Shown: positions 49,716 through 62,215, counted from the stretch's first letter. The stretch is 64,000 nucleotides of DNA from Isochrysis galbana (GCA_018136815.1 CM030931.1:7696812-7760811); one strand, 5' to 3'. Numbers and translations: made by a program. Notes: generated by a model not told the origin, from the sequence alone.

Positions 49716-50262
49716 TATTTGTCGTATTCCATACGATGACAGACTTTTACTTGTAACCTGTGGGTTATTTTAAGCCTTAAGGTCTCGTCGATTGGTATAC
49801 CGCCTCTTCTCTTACTTTCTCTCGATGTCATCAAATGTTCCATGACCGTCTTTTGTCTTCTCTCCGTGTATCGGTCGTAGCTCCCTAGCGAGGTCCGCCC
49901 TCGTTGTGCGTTGTGCCGACCCCTCTGTCGCATGTCTGCGCGCTGCTAAGTTGCCCTGGTGCCGACGCCTGGCCGTCCGTCCAGGTGTGGTTAGTTTTCG
50001 CCCCGTTTGGTTTAGTTTGTGTGGTTCTCTGCCCTCAGACTTGTTGAGTCCATGCGTTGTAGTCTCCCGTGTCTACCTCGGACCTAAGAAGCTCTCATTC
50101 TCATTCTCCCTCTCTTCCACTAGCTCGCTAGCTAGCCTCGTCTCTACTCTCCGACGCCACGCGTCGCAATCCTCCGACCTTCAGTCTACCTCATCGCTCG
50201 TAGCGCCCGATGGCAGACACCCTCAGACCCGACTCTTACTATGACCTTTCAGACATCTTCCC
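49716..50262 (+). mobile_element. Retroelement-like leader, copy a (fossil)
   Basis: About 545 bp closely match the minus strand of 53800-54345. The leader is non-coding and ends in a start codon with the residues MADTLRPDSYYDLSDIFP, after which similarity stops. A long leader before a low-complexity ORF suggests the 5' part of an LTR-type or other retroelement, but no LTR pair, protease or polymerase is visible. Only the 5' part is present; broken. Confidence 0.5.
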
Positions 50263-50968
50263 GCAAGCACCTCCGTTTTTGCCACTGTCCACTGTTTTTT
50301 TAGAGCGGGGCTGGGGCTGGGAGCTGGGGGCCGCCCGTGCGCAGTTAATTCCGAATCGACCCCTCCTCCGCCTCTCCACTCCGCGCCGCCGCGCCGCCGC
50401 CGCCGCTCGGGAGAGAGGGGAGGGGGGATTCAGTTGTATAAATAGCGGATGGACGGACGGTTATACCGGAGGGGGGGGGAATCGGTGGCTGGGACACCTC
50501 GCTGCCGGCGCCCGCTGCCGGCGCCGCCAGCCAGCCGCTCGCCGCACCACGCAGCCCACCGCCCCGGTGCACCCCAACCAGCACACCACCCCGGCGCCGC
50601 GCGCGCCGCGCGCCCCTCCCTCCCGCCGTCTTCCTCGTCTCCACCGTCTCCACCGTCTCCACCGTGTCTTCGGTCTTCAGGCTCGAAACTGAGGAACGAT
50701 GAACGATGAAGAGAAGTAGCAACGTACGAGTAGCAACACACGCCTCGTAGTAATAGAGACGCAAATACCAGTTCAATAGAATGATAGAAAAATCCTCACA
50801 GAATTCATGAAAGGAGTATTCCTACTTTTCCTATCGGCGATCAATTAAATTAGAGAGTAGAGAACTCTAGAGTAGAGTTTGTACAGAGTAGAGTACTCTC
50901 TCTACTCCAATTCTAGAGTAGAGAAGAGCAAGTGCCTTGCACCTTCTTCGGGGGCCCCTCTGAGTCGA
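50263..50968. other. Spacer between leader and SRPBCC gene
   Basis: GC-rich to 50700, then AT-rich. At 50848-50930 the word AGAGTAGAG or its inverse CTCTACTC occurs about six times, just upstream of the SRPBCC start. Confidence 0.5.
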
Positions 50969-51493
50969 ATGCTGACGGTGCTGCTGCCTTTCACGCTGGT
51001 TTTCATCAACGGCAGGATCGAAACTGGTGCGCAGGTGGATGCGGACATTTCTGTAGTTTGGCCGACTGTTCGAAATCTCGATGACTGGGACCAGTGGCAA
51101 AGCATCTTCAGTATTGATGTGGAGGGCGGCGGCGAACCAGCGCCCGGAACGGATATCTTGATCACGTCATACTTTGGGTTTCCTTGGGGCACGCAGAGGA
51201 CCCACGAACGCATATACGCGCTGAATGACGGTAATGACGCGAAGGCCATCTGCTGGGATGTAGTCAGCCTCGTACTGGGACCTATTCATGTGCCTGGATG
51301 GCTCCTGCTTTACTCCACTGAGCGATGTGTCGAGCTGATTCGGTCTGGCAGCGGGACATCGATCACGAATTGGATCGAGTACAAGGGACTGATGTCGCCC
51401 TGGTTGAAGCTTCTCACCAATCGTGTAGTTTCGCGGCACTTCTCGTTGTGGAATCAGGCGCTAGTGCGCTTGCACGGGGCAGGGAGAATGTAG
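50969..51493 (+). CDS. SRPBCC-fold (polyketide cyclase/START-like) protein
   Basis: 174 residues from ATG 50969. The N-terminus (LTVLLPFTLVFINGRI) is hydrophobic and leads into the first strand. ADISVVWPTVRNLDDWDQWQ is the typical helix-loop of SRPBCC proteins (xVWxxLxDxxxWxxW); strands follow through KAICWDVVSLVLG and TSITNWIEYKGLMSP, and the long C-terminal helix LLTNRVVSRHFSLWNQALVR closes the pocket. The fold binds hydrophobic ligands. Single exon; ligand unknown. Confidence 0.82.
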   Translation: MLTVLLPFTLVFINGRIETGAQVDADISVVWPTVRNLDDWDQWQSIFSIDVEGGGEPAPGTDILITSYFGFPWGTQRTHERIYALNDGNDAKAICWDVVSLVLGPIHVPGWLLLYSTERCVELIRSGSGTSITNWIEYKGLMSPWLKLLTNRVVSRHFSLWNQALVRLHGAGRM

Positions 51494-51715
51494 CTAGCTC
51501 AAGTAGACTAGCTTCTTTCTTGCTGTTGAGGGGAACAAAGCAGCTCGCCTAGCGTGTTGGTCAGGAATTTATCGTTTCAAAGATTCTCAGTGAAAGGGTC
51601 CGCATAAGCCCATGCGTGTGCGCCCGTGCGCGCGCGCATGCAACATGTTATCTGGTAACAAAGGCGACGGCGTGGTGGTGGTCGATGGTCGATGGGCATA
51701 AGATGTTAGCCACAG

Positions 51716-51750
51716 CCCGGTCACTCAACCTTTTTAACCACTATTTTCGA
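51716..51750 (+). repeat. Single relic of the satellite unit start
   Basis: CCCGGTCACTCAACCTTTTT and AACCACTATT match the first 30 bases of the 83-bp satellite unit with some changes. It has no tandem neighbours and lies about 140 bp before a copy of the retroposon A family. Confidence 0.5.
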
Positions 51751-51889
51751 CCTCCCCTGGGTGTCCAAGGATTCCTTAGGGTCCCCCCCTACCTGCCCCG
51801 GCGACTCCCTCCCCCCTCCGAACGACCCCCTCCCGCCCCACGAAGGGCAATGGCGTCGGTGAGTGACCCCCCTCCCTTCCCCCGCGCGT

Positions 51890-52617
51890 GGCGGTCTATT
51901 AATAAAACAACTTAGCGTTAGTACCACTACTCCCACTAGCCCGGTACTATCACGACACCCCTCAGCGCACCTGCCCGCACGCCTTGAAGTGGTGGCACAG
52001 ACACATACACGTATGATCCCTTCAAATCTCCCCCCTCGCAAACCCCCGGTTCCCATTATAACTCCCCACAAGTCACAAGTTACAATGAGGGAAAACCCAG
52101 TGAGGCGAACCGACCTACGTCGGGCGACTCACCGGGGGAAAACACGAAACACCGGGGGGGGGGGGGGGGCCTCTCGTCGAGAAGCAGAACGGCCCTTACA
52201 GCTCGCGCCGCGAGCAGTCCTCGAAGAAATAAATGACTGCGCCCCCCGATAACTGATACCTGCCACAAGGACGTCTTGAGCCACTCCCTTCTTCTCCCCC
52301 TCCTGTCGCCAGCCGCCCCCCTTCGCCCGTTTGCTAACACAAACGGGGCCCGTTTCTTACCGCACTCCATCGTGGGGAGTGCAAAACCCCCCTCTCCCTC
52401 TCTCCATTCTCCTCCACCCCTCTCCCTGCGGCACGTTGCCATGCGGCGCGCCCCGGCCTGCTCTCAAACTCTCAGAGGACCTTTGGGGGCTCCCATAGGG
52501 CCGGCAAGGGCAGCTCAGGGGGCAGTGGAGGCTGGGGCTCAGCCCCTGGCCCCCCCTGCCTCTCCCACGCTTGCCACGCTGGCCATTGGCAATGGCCATT
52601 GGAGCCTCCCAGCGGCC
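51890..52617 (-). mobile_element. Retroposon A family, 5'-truncated copy
   Basis: Closely similar to copy A from its 3' end (minus-strand AACGCTAAGTTGTTTTATTA near 51900) to the GGAGCCTCCCAG box at 52612, where it is replaced by a retroelement-like gag region. The inner hairpin CCCGTTTGC/CAAACGGG is kept with one loop-side change. The 5' hairpin and start are missing. Confidence 0.85.
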
Positions 52618-54345
52618 TATCCATCGAAATCCGAATCGCTGGTCAGCGAAGAGTTGGAGGAACGCGGGCTAGAGACCGGGGATGAGGACGAGGAGGACGA
52701 TGAAGTAGAAGGACTGTAGCGGCGGCGGCGGCGGTCCTTTTTCTTGTCCTTATGGGCCTTTTTAGCTTTCGACGAGGAGCGAGTGAGCGGCGGCGGTGGA
52801 GGCAAAACATTTTCGCCGCCATCATCGGATGGAGGTGGAGGCTGGAGGCGGGCACGCTGCCTGGACTGGAGTAGGAGGCAGTCGGCCCCGCTCAATCGCG
52901 CTGGTGACCGCAGCGAGTTGCTGAGAGAACTGGGCGGCCATGGCCTGCATCAGCTCAATATAGCGCAGCTCGACGGGGTTGAGCCCCGGTGACGCCGAAG
53001 AGGTTGGCGGCGGGACCGTAGCGGACGGTAGAGACAGGAGAAGGAGAAAGATGAAGAAGGGAGTCGGGCAGCAGGCTCGGGGCCTCTCCACAACGAGGCG
53101 GCTGGCTTGGGGCGACCGAGGCGACCGAGAGGCGTTCGAGCGAGGCGTGGTAGGGCTCATAGGCTGCCTCCGAGTCCGATGGCAGGGGTGGCGGTGCCTC
53201 GAGGCATGCGCGAGAAGAGGGTGGAAGCCCGCAAGGCGCAAGGCTATGACATGGGCGTTAAGGCCCGATATCATCTCGAGGAGAGAAGTGTGCTCTCGGT
53301 CGCGTTTCTCGTCTCGAAGTTGTTGAGCTTCGATCGCGGACTGCATGTAGGCGAGGCGATCGGCCAAGAGGTCAGCGGCGGAGGGAGCCTCGCTCACGTG
53401 TTCCCAAGCACTGTCTTCGAGCGGGTGGGCATGGGGGTCGAGCTTCGGGTAGCCCGAGGTCCCGAGGAAGGAGAGCTCTGTTCGCTCGCGGAATGGATCT
53501 ACGAGCAACGGCTCGTCTGACGGAGCGGTGTATGGCGCCGCGGTGTTTGAAGGGTCTTGCGGAGGCTCGGAGGAGCCGCCGGATCCGACAAAGTGGACCC
53601 CTTGTGGGCCAAAGGAGGTTCCCGCTGCTCCCATGGACAGAGGGGGAGCGGGACTGTGAGAGGGCGCGGTCGTAGGCGCCAAGGCGGAATTTGTGCTTGT
53701 CGAACACGCGATGACTATAGGCTCATAGGCAGAGGGCCGTTCGATCGAGCCCGCAGCTGACGCGGTCGTGGAAGGTTCGTTGATTGTTGCTGGCGGGAAG
53801 ATGTCTGAAAGGTCATAGTAAGAATCGGGTCTGACAGTGCCTGCCATCGAGCGCTACGAGCGATGAGGTAGACTTACGGTTGGAGGGTTGCGACGCGTGG
53901 CGTCGGAGAGTAGGGACGAGGCTAGCTAGCGAGCTAGTGGAAGAGAGAGAGAATGAGAATGAGAGCTTCTTAGGTCCGAGGTAGACACGGGAGACTACAA
54001 CGCAAGGACTCAAAAAGGTTGAGGGTACAGAACCACACAAACTAAACCAAACGGGGCGAAAACTAACCACACCTGGACGGACGGCCAGGCGTCGGCACGT
54101 CGGCACCAGGGCAATTCGGCAACGCGCAGACATGCGACAGAGGGGTCGGCACAACGAGGGCAGACCTCGCTGGGGGAGCTACAATCGATACACGGAGAGA
54201 AGACAAAAGACGGTCATGGAACATTTGATGACATCGAGAGAAAGTAAGAGAAGAGGCGGTATACCAATCGACGAGACCTTGAGGCTTAAAATAACCCACC
54301 GGTTAGAAGTAAAAGTCTGTCATCGTATGGAATACGACATAGTCA
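52618..54345 (-). mobile_element. Retroelement-like leader plus gag-like ORF, copy b (fossil)
   Basis: Minus-strand sense. The leader (54345-53848) matches copy a, followed by an ORF at 53847-52822 starting MAGTVRPDSYYDLSDIFP. The protein is Ser/Pro/Thr-rich with a helical stretch (ADLLADRLAYMQSAIEAQQL) and a Lys/Arg/Ser-rich end in a neighbouring frame. The composition resembles a retroelement gag, but no family-defining domain is seen and no polymerase follows. It is truncated and broken, and joins the retroposon copy at 52617. Confidence 0.5.
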
Positions 54346-55379
54346 ATAGTCAAGCTAGTCATTGTAATCAAGGTTAGGGTTGTTCTCTACTCCCCTTTCT
54401 CTTCGTTCTCCCCCCACGTCACTCTTTTAATTGTATTGTGTCTCTGTATCTCGCGCTCATCACTATTTATATGAGTGTCCCGCTTTTGTTACTTGTACTT
54501 GTTACCGTAGTTACTGTTGTATTACTGTGAGTGAGAGTTGCGAGTTGCATGTGTGTGGTGTTTGGGGTTGCATGAAGAGTTTCATCTGGTGTTCTCCTAT
54601 CCACGGGCTATCGTTGGTAGAGAATGCGGGCCACTCACTCAGTCCCGGCGCGCGCAGCGCGCGGCGTATGCGTATGCAGTATGCAGCGATGCAGCGATGC
54701 ACACATGCACACTGCGGAGCCCGGCGCGTGCGCATGCTAATGCTAATATCTGCTTATTAGTTGTCTTTGGCCAAATCCTAATGATCTTCAATATAGATAG
54801 TGTGCCACCCCAAAGATCTTCAATACAGATAGCACAAAAAGGGTGGCAAATAGACAACTATGGACATAGCTGTCTATGATATTCCACGCCTTAGTGAGTA
54901 CGAGTACGAGTGCGCGCGCCAACTGGCCGCGCCCCCCGCTGCAAGGCGGAAGGGGTGGGGTTGGCGGTTGGCGGTTGGCCCGCGCACTCGACTTTTGTCT
55001 CCGCAAGAAATAATAAGAACCCCCCCCATCCACCCACCCCGCCCCTAAGAAACCTCAAATAAGAAACTCCCGGGCGGAGCCCGTTGGCCGGTGGGGGCAA
55101 GAAAGCTATAGAATTAGAAGCTTTGGAGCCCTGTTTTCTTAATGGTGCACCCATACTGTAGCACCCCTAGCCACATACATCAGACAAGCCATGCGCTAAC
55201 CGCGCACACACACTCATCGCGGGGTGGGGGCTCTTTCGCTCTATCGTTGCGTCTTTGCGTCGTCGCGTCGTTGCCATAGACCATAGAGGTATTAGAACTA
55301 GAGGGCAAGGTCCCACAGCACTAATGTTATGCTCCCCCAACAAGAAAACTCTAACGCTCCCATAGGAAAGGAGGGAGAG
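54346..55379. other. Intergenic
   Basis: No gene is supported. CAATATAGATAG and CAATACAGATAG words with CCCAAAGATCTTCAATAC repeat imperfectly at 54787-54830. Confidence 0.4.
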
Positions 55380-55402
55380 ATTTCCTCGGAAGCCCTGGGC
55401 TC

Positions 55403-55446
<44 letters not shown>

Positions 55447-55855
55447 GGAGAGGGAGAGAGAGGGAAAGAGAGGGAGAGAGAGAGAGAGCATGAGAGAGAG
55501 AGAGATTGAGAGAGAGAGAGGTGAGCCCCTCTCCACCGCGCCCCCTCTGCGCGTGCTGTCCGCGCTCTCTTCTCCCACGACGAGGAGTGCGAGGAGCCAC
55601 TCCTCTCTTATGCCGTGCGTGATTGTGCTCCGTCAGGAGGGTCTCTCTCTCTCCCCTTTGTACTCTCCCGGGGGCCGGCCAGCCACTCTCTCGCGCTCTC
55701 GCGGCTCCCCCCCCCCCCGCCCTCCCCCCCTCCTTCTCCCCCCTCCCCGCCCCCGCCCTCCCCCCCCCCCCCCCGCCCCCCCCCCCCCCTCCCGGCCCTC
55801 CCTTCCACCCCAACCCCCCCCCTCTTCTCCTCCTCACCCCACAGCCTCTCTCTGA
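55380..55855. repeat. Purine tract then pyrimidine tract upstream of GLG1-like gene
   Basis: The plus strand is GA-rich at 55415-55520 and then C/T-rich at 55640-55850 with long poly-C runs. The pyrimidine part, on the sense strand, ends about 45 bp before the ATG. Confidence 0.85.
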
Positions 55856-55897
55856 GGCAGGCGGCCCATCAGCGTCCTCACCCTCGAGGCCCCAACC

Positions 55898-57356
55898 ATG
55901 CTCTCCCTCGTCATGCTCGCCTCCTCGGCCGCTCTCTCCGAGGCAGAGATCGACATGGGAGAGAGCATTCAGGGAGTCCTCGCCATGGTTGATCAGCTCG
56001 AGCGCCAGATGGCCCCGCCCCCTGCCTTGCAGAACCCCTGCGACAAGGTGCGCGCTGCCTCCCCTGGCCCACCCCGCTTGCTTGCTTGCGCGCTCGCCCG
56101 CCCTCTCCCCTGTCACCTCACACCTCTTCTAGTGACATCTCATTCGGGGAGGCGGCACTTCAGAGCCCACCTTCGATCCCTCTCGTCGCCCTCCCCTTCG
56201 ATGGGCGCCTTCTCTCCCGTGGCCACAAATATCTGGCCTCCACCCCACGACACAGGATTTGGAGCAATTCAAGTGCCAGAGTGCTCAATGCCTCTTAGAT
56301 CACTCGGCTGAGCTCTTGCCCGAGTGCGCCGAGATGCTTTCATCGTTCCACCGCGAGACTGGCGATGCACGCAGCCCTGACCAAGCAGACCTCATGTGGG
56401 GACCCGATCACGTGCAACAATCTGGTAAGGCCCCTGTGTATATGGTTCAGACAGATATGTACGACACGTTCACTACTCAAGGGGCTTCGCAGCAGTATTA
56501 TGATGGGTCGTATGCCGAGTGGATTCCAGTATCTTTCTTCCGCACCCCAGTCAGCTCTCTCATCGTTGGGCTGTTCTCCGATGGTGCAGAAACGTTCAGG
56601 GCATATGAGCCCATTGCTTCCAAAGCTGCTGCTCCAGCTGATGGACCCCTGTACGCGACGACCGAGGTTGAGTACAATATCGTCCTGGATGCCCCGGATG
56701 GCACGGAATACAGCGTCGCTGCTCGCGATAGTCTCCCCTCCGGCACAGATCCCATCACCTTCCTGCTGCAAAGCCTCCCACAAGAGCTGGCACGGATGGC
56801 ACGGACTGCCCCCGCTCAGGAGCAAGTGCTAGCCGTTGGGAAGGCGAATGAAATGAATGGCCACCCGTGCGCCGAGGAGATGCAAACACTGTGTGCCTCT
56901 ACGCAAGGATCCCCTGCGGTCGTCGAGTGCCTCAAGGCGCACTTCGCTGATGTCTCGCCGCGTTGCAAGTGTGCGTTGCACCAGCTCCTCGGCAGCTCCC
57001 TTGAATCCAAATTGCAAGGTCCCTCCAAACGCCTTGGCGCCCTTGAGATGTACACTGTGGAGGAAGCCTCGTCGATGCTCCAAGCGGACGACGGCATGGA
57101 TGGTCGCCTGGATCATGCGATGGGACATCATGGTCCATGCATTCTGATGCCCGTCTTCTTGTTGCTCCTTGTGACACTTGTCGTTCGCACAGTTGCAATG
57201 TGCAGACGCTCAATCCGTCATGAGGAAATGATGGTTGTGCTGCCCCCTGAGCCCGCACAAATTTCGAAGGGCGTTGAGCCCCTGTTAGTGAGCCAAATTC
57301 GCCGCGGCTACATTGATGCCATGCCGCCGACGGCCATTCCCGTGTCAAAGGTGTGA
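55898..57356 (+). CDS. GLG1-like (cysteine-rich repeat) type I membrane protein, one intron
   Basis: Exon 1 is 55898-56047 and exon 2 is 56256-57356; the 208-bp intron has AAG|GTGCGC and ACACAG|GAT. The protein has 416 residues. A signal peptide is likely (MLSLVMLASSAALSEAE). Two cysteine-rich repeats resemble those of Golgi glycoprotein 1: NPCDKDLEQFKCQSAQCLLD with LLPEC across the splice junction, and HPCAEEMQTLCASTQGSPAV with VECLKAHFADVSPRC near residues 255-295. Between them is an unrecognised globular region. One membrane helix near 345-370 (CILMPVFLLLLVTLVVRTVA) and a short cytosolic tail follow. Animal GLG1 has many more repeats. It is expected in the secretory pathway. Confidence 0.82.
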
Positions 57357-58783
57357 GAGCGTGTGCACCGGGCTTCCGCGCTCATGAAGGCTGATATCGC
57401 TCTTGCAACTTGTGACCACTTCTTCCAGTGGTGGCCAGGGCGTCCTTATCTCCGGGGTCCCTCGAGAGTCAAGATTGTCATGCCCATTGTTCTCAGCCCC
57501 GAGCCACTGATGTGCGGCGTCGCCAACTAAAACAAAAAGCTTGCATGGAAGCAATGTGGCGCGCCAACATGGTTCATTCACGTGGTCCTATGTGCTGCCT
57601 TTGAAGGTCGCTGCCGTGCCATAGTTCATGATCTCGCGGCAGCTGTAGGCTCATTCACCTCCCCTTTCCTTCTTTTGTTGTGAACTTGTGCCTTGTGTGA
57701 TGGCACGTACATCCTGTGTTGCCAAAAGTATCACGTGTTAGAAATTTTGGAGGTAATCGCTTGAGAAAGCACTTGTTGTTGCGGGTGGGGGGAGGGATAT
57801 TTTTGGATGCGTGCTATACTTAGCACGCCCCATCTCCCACCCCTCCTCGGTCCGGCAACTCCAGATTCCCCCTCGCGTGGACATTAACCCCGCGTTCCGA
57901 GAGCTCTCTTCATTCCTCTATGCACCGTCTCGCTCCTCGTTCTTTCGGCAGTTCTCCCCCGATTACTAGTTTAGATGGTCCGTTTATGTTAGTCTTTTGT
58001 GTCGTCGTTCTCCCTTTTTTGTTTTCTCTGTTCCGCCCCCCTTTGTGATCTGTGTCGGTCCCGTTGCCTCCATCATGTCTGCCCCTGCCGTCACTCAGTT
58101 CGCATCCGAGCATTCGGGAGAGGTCCACGCCGGGCCTGGCACCCCTCCCTCGTCTCATCCCGTACCCGGTTCCGCCCACACTTAGCTCTGCCCATCTCTC
58201 CATGCCTCCATCAAGTCATACATGCGTCCATTCCCACCCTTCGCACTCGCACACCACACCGCACTCCTCCACCACACATGGTAGCGGAGGTGATCTCTCC
58301 TCGCAACCTCCAGCGGCACCGCCTCACTCACACCTGCGCACAAGAAAAGGAACCGAAGCTGCACAAGGTTATCGGAGATGGAAAGAGCTCAATGCGAGCG
58401 TGGGTGAGCGAGCTCAATGCGAGCGTGGGCGAGCCTCAGGCCGCAATGTTCCTCACGACGTCGGTACGGCAACCCTTCATCAGCTAAGCCATGTGCCGTT
58501 GGCCCGGTGCTACAGCGTTGGCTATGGCTGTTGCCACCTCGAAGCCCTGCAGCCGGATCGAAAATCCCCAGTTGCACCGCGCATTCTAGTGCGCATTCAA
58601 AAGCGCACGGCACGAATGCGATAGCTCTGCGTGTCTTTTCGGGCATTCCCTCTCTCCGTCCCGCATTCTGGCAGCAACATCACCGATAAAAACTGCTCAA
58701 TGCTATGTACGCCACATGAATTTCCCTCTCGTCTACTTCTTTGAGGTTATGCCAACATTAGCATGTGTGTATGTGCAGGTAGG
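57357..58783. other. Intergenic, possibly with an old retroelement-like leader
   Basis: No host gene is seen. From about 57880 to 58190 a T/C-rich leader precedes a short ORF (MSAPAVTQFASEHSGEVHAG, 58075-58185), reminiscent in layout of the leaders at 49716 and 54345 but not similar in sequence. The rest shows nothing recognisable. Confidence 0.35.
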
Positions 58784-60853
58784 TCATAGGTGCTTGCTAC
58801 TGTCGAACAGCCATGCCTCGACCTTGACGGCGCGAAACTCAATAGCAGAGGCAAGCGGCTCGTTTCCTGCAGCAAGTGTCCGCGCGGATCTTAGTACATC
58901 AGCTTCAACCATAGGGATACCACATTGGAAATTGCTATTGCAACCGTCGTGCGACTACAATTTGAGGGCACAAGCAATTCACTAGGAGCAAGCGTCTCGC
59001 GGGAATGCAATGCAGTGCATGCTGGTGAAGATCGACTGTGTGGATTCAAAGAGGTCTCTCCCCGCTTCCTGCATCGCGCGTACTCCCCTAGGCCTGCGTC
59101 CTTACCGAACGTCGACCCCGGTGCAGCGGCACTTGATCCCCACTCAAGACTGGCATCGAGGAATAACCCGGGATGGGCAGCATCCGTTCCGCCAACTGGA
59201 CGAGACCCGAAGGCGATCCCGCTAGAAGATCCGTACACAAAGTGGGAGTTGGTACGAGCCCACGGATAGATGCGCACGTACGGGTGCACCTGAAGAAAGA
59301 TGGGGTAAATGTCACACGAGATCTAGGGAGATGAGCTCGCATGCTAGCATAAATCACATCGGTAGGGTCGGACGCCGCAATATTATCACCTTGAAGAGGA
59401 AGCATTCGCCTGATCCAAAGTAGTGGCAAAAATCAACTTTCCAAGAATCATTGACAAAGCCACCAAAAATGTGCCCCTGCGTGTAGCCAGATTGATTCGT
59501 TCGGGTCGAAATAGGTCGAATGGAGGGAGAGTACTCGATTTGTGAGCAGGACACCGCCTTCCGTATGGCGTGGCACTTCGCAGGAGCAAGGCAAATCAAC
59601 AAATACTGCTGCAAGCATGGGTCTTCGCTCTACCACCGTCAAGGCCAATGCGACAAGGGGGGCCCACTCACCTGCTCATCCATCACGGCGATGATGCAGG
59701 CACCCCACCCCTGAATCTTGCGGTAGAACGTCTGAAGCGAGCAACCATGCAAGTTAGTAGAAAAGGCCAATCTCCACGCCATTCCGCGCAGACGCACAGG
59801 AAGAGATGTGCGCAACGCAGCAATGTGCTGTTTGGAGAGGATTGCTGGCGAGGATTTGGTGGCGCAGTGGTTCCGTACTGCTGCCCCTAAAATGCCCGCA
59901 GCAACGCGTGTGGATGTCCCAACATTGTGCCGCCTTTCCTCCACCCGCCTACTTGTGGTGAGCAACGGGTGGCCGTTTGGCCTAAGCGACGCGCTTCCAG
60001 GTTTGAAGTTTTCGGAAAAAGCCACGGCCGTCTCGGCCAAGCGTGTGGCAGTTGGAGAGCTACGCCTCGTCAATGAGCGTATGGCAGACCCCATGGTTTG
60101 ATCGCAAAACAAACTATGACCACCATCGACTGCCGTACGCTCCATTTGGGCTTCGGCACATATTTCCGTCCTCCCGGCAGCAGCACCTAATACAGGTCCT
60201 TTGTAGGCTTCTCCTGCCGCACAAGATGACAGCTTCAAGCGAAGACGTCCCCACTGGCAGACCAAATACCGAAATGGACGCACCCACAGTCGTGAGAGCC
60301 AGCAACCTCTTCTTGCAGCAGGCTTCTTGCTGCGCGACGAAGACACGACTAAACCCACGTCACGAGTGTGCCCTGCCTGTCGATGGCGACAGCGAAAGAC
60401 CATTACTGCTACGAAGAGGATCACAGTGAGCGCGGCGAGCGCATGGTTGGCCTCAGTGGCCGTCTCGAGTTGCAGCAGCTCAGCCGGCCGCATCACGTTG
60501 GCACCGCGCCGCGCGTAGTTTGTGCTAACGACGAGGTCTTCGGCCTGCCTGGTGCCTGATGACTGCGTCACGTCCTCTAGCCTCTCGCTCCACGCTGCCG
60601 CCTTCTCCTTCTCTCCCGCGCGAGGCCAGAGAGAGGAAGAGGAGAGAGAGGGAAAGAAGAGGGAGGGAGACAAGAGGGTCGAGCTAGAACGAGAGGAAAG
60701 GTCTGGAAAGGGGGCGGTAGCGGCAGCCGGCTGCGAGCGAAAAGCGGTGTGCAGTGCACCGAGATGCGACGCCGGCTCACTGGCCAGCCCAGCGATCTCG
60801 GTCTCACTGCTCTCCGTGCTGTTGGCGTGGGACGTCTGCGCCGCCCCCGCCAT
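58784..60853 (-). CDS. TLDc-domain protein, four exons
   Basis: Exons: 60853-59672, 59476-59390, 59289-59106, 58866-58784; all introns are GT-AG (donors CAG|GTGAGT, AAG|GTGATA, CG|GTAAGG; acceptors CAG|G). The total is 511 residues. The N-terminal 300 residues are low-complexity with one hydrophobic helix (ALAALTVILFVAVMVF) near 155. The C-terminal 200 form a full TLDc domain: ILSKQHIAALRTSLPVRLRG, TFYRKIQGWGACIIAVMDEQ, GHIFGGFVNDSWKVDFCHYF with GSGECFLFK, SHFVYGSSSGIAFGS, and the end FGNEPLASAIEFRAVKVEAW. TLDc proteins are linked to V-ATPase regulation and oxidative-stress resistance. The membrane segment before the domain is unusual. Confidence 0.92.
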
Positions 60854-61299
60854 CACGATTTGGGACGGAAGAGAGAGTGCCACTCTCACCCTTTCCCTCC
60901 CTCTCCTTCTCTCTCCCCTTTAACTCCTTACTGCCGAAGCGCCAAAATTGGCGCTTCCGCCTCGAAAAGTCTCAACCGCTCCCTACAGCGTCAACCCCAG
61001 CCCCATAGCTCTCAGGGGAGTCTCAGGGACATCCTTCGTCACAGCTGGGTGGGCCTACATTCCATATAGTCGGCCATCTACACGCGAATAGATGAGCAAA
61101 GGGGCAAAAAAAGTGCAGCTCCAATATTGGCGCTTCCAGTATTACGAAAAATATTCCGTTTAGGTAATAGAGTCGAAGCGAGGCGACGGACTGCAACCGT
61201 GAGGGCTCATGAGCAGGAGGCATGTGGGCAGGCGCTCCCTCACAGGCCCCTCTCTGCCCCATCGAGAGACCATTGAGGTGTACTGTGCTGGGTACGACG
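60854..61299. other. Intergenic, upstream of TLDc gene
   Basis: C/T-rich to 60920, then AATTGGCGCTTCC-like words at 60945 and 61118. No gene. Confidence 0.4.
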
Positions 61300-62215
61300 G
61301 GTGCACTACCACGAGCCTGGTTCAGAGTGCGGGTTCCGGGCAGGCTTGCTGTTGGTCAAAGGTCAAATGTTGTCGTGTGGCTGATGGGCCTCTGGCTAAT
61401 TCGTCTCTCTCGCACGCACGTGGTGGTCGCTTGTATGCCTCTGTGGGTGTTTGTGTTTGTCTGGCCGCGATAATTCTCGTCTGCTAGGTTTGTTCTGAGT
61501 CGGGCCCCTCGGCTATTATGCTATTATATATGCCACTCCCATATCGAGGTGGTCAGTGTTTGGAGCTCCAAACTAGGTTCTAACTTTCCTCTCGTGCCTA
61601 TTGTGAATAATGGGTGTACATCGTTCATGTCGATCCTCTTCTTCGGCTGTCTGCCCATGCCTGCCTGGGCGGTCCCAGCCGAGTCGGTCGTGTTTGCCAA
61701 CAGCAGCGCCTTACTTAGCGTCGTGTATCTATCTCTATCTATCGTTCTTATCAACACTGATTCCTCCGAGAATTCAATGCCGTGAAAGTGTAACCTGTAA
61801 AAGTCTGTTATGATATATCTCCATGCTATAGCTATAGTGTATAGTATGGTGAGCGATCTTGGTATTTTTCCCCCGGGGTGCATGAAGAGGTTATCTATGA
61901 TGACCTCTTCTCTGCTTCTGTCGTTCCAGGGTGTGTACCTTGCCAATTTGTCGAGCGTTTCGAGTATCTTGACTATCCTCGGGCATTCGCCTAAGTGGGA
62001 GGAGGATTCGTTAGCCGCCCTACACATGCGGCATGTTTTGTCCCTATCCGCGAATCGGTTGTAGGTGCCTATCCATCTGTGGGCTATGTGTTTGAAGTGT
62101 AGGTGTGTGTCTCTCGCTGTCATCATCGGGGATGTATATAGTGTGGCCAGGTGTTCCCACGTGTTTTCGGGTATCGGTATCGGTAAGCGGTAAGCGTTGC
62201 GCCCAGTTCTCGGGA
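61300..62215 (-). mobile_element. LINE 3' fragment with C-terminal ORF
   Basis: The minus-strand frame from about 62200 to 61524 encodes a LINE C-terminus with the zinc motif CRMCRAANESSSHLGEC and the LETLDKLARYTPW region; its 3' UTR continues to about 61300. It belongs to the same group as the pieces at 32640 and 39070 and is distinct from the LINE at 40632. Its 5' truncation point joins the b561 tail module exactly at GCAAGCCGCC|TCCCGAG. Confidence 0.8.

Noticed and set aside
55298-56116. Minus-strand frame of 272 codons
   Set aside because: Antisense to the GLG1-like gene and its upstream tract; Gly/Arg and Ser/Leu repeats only.
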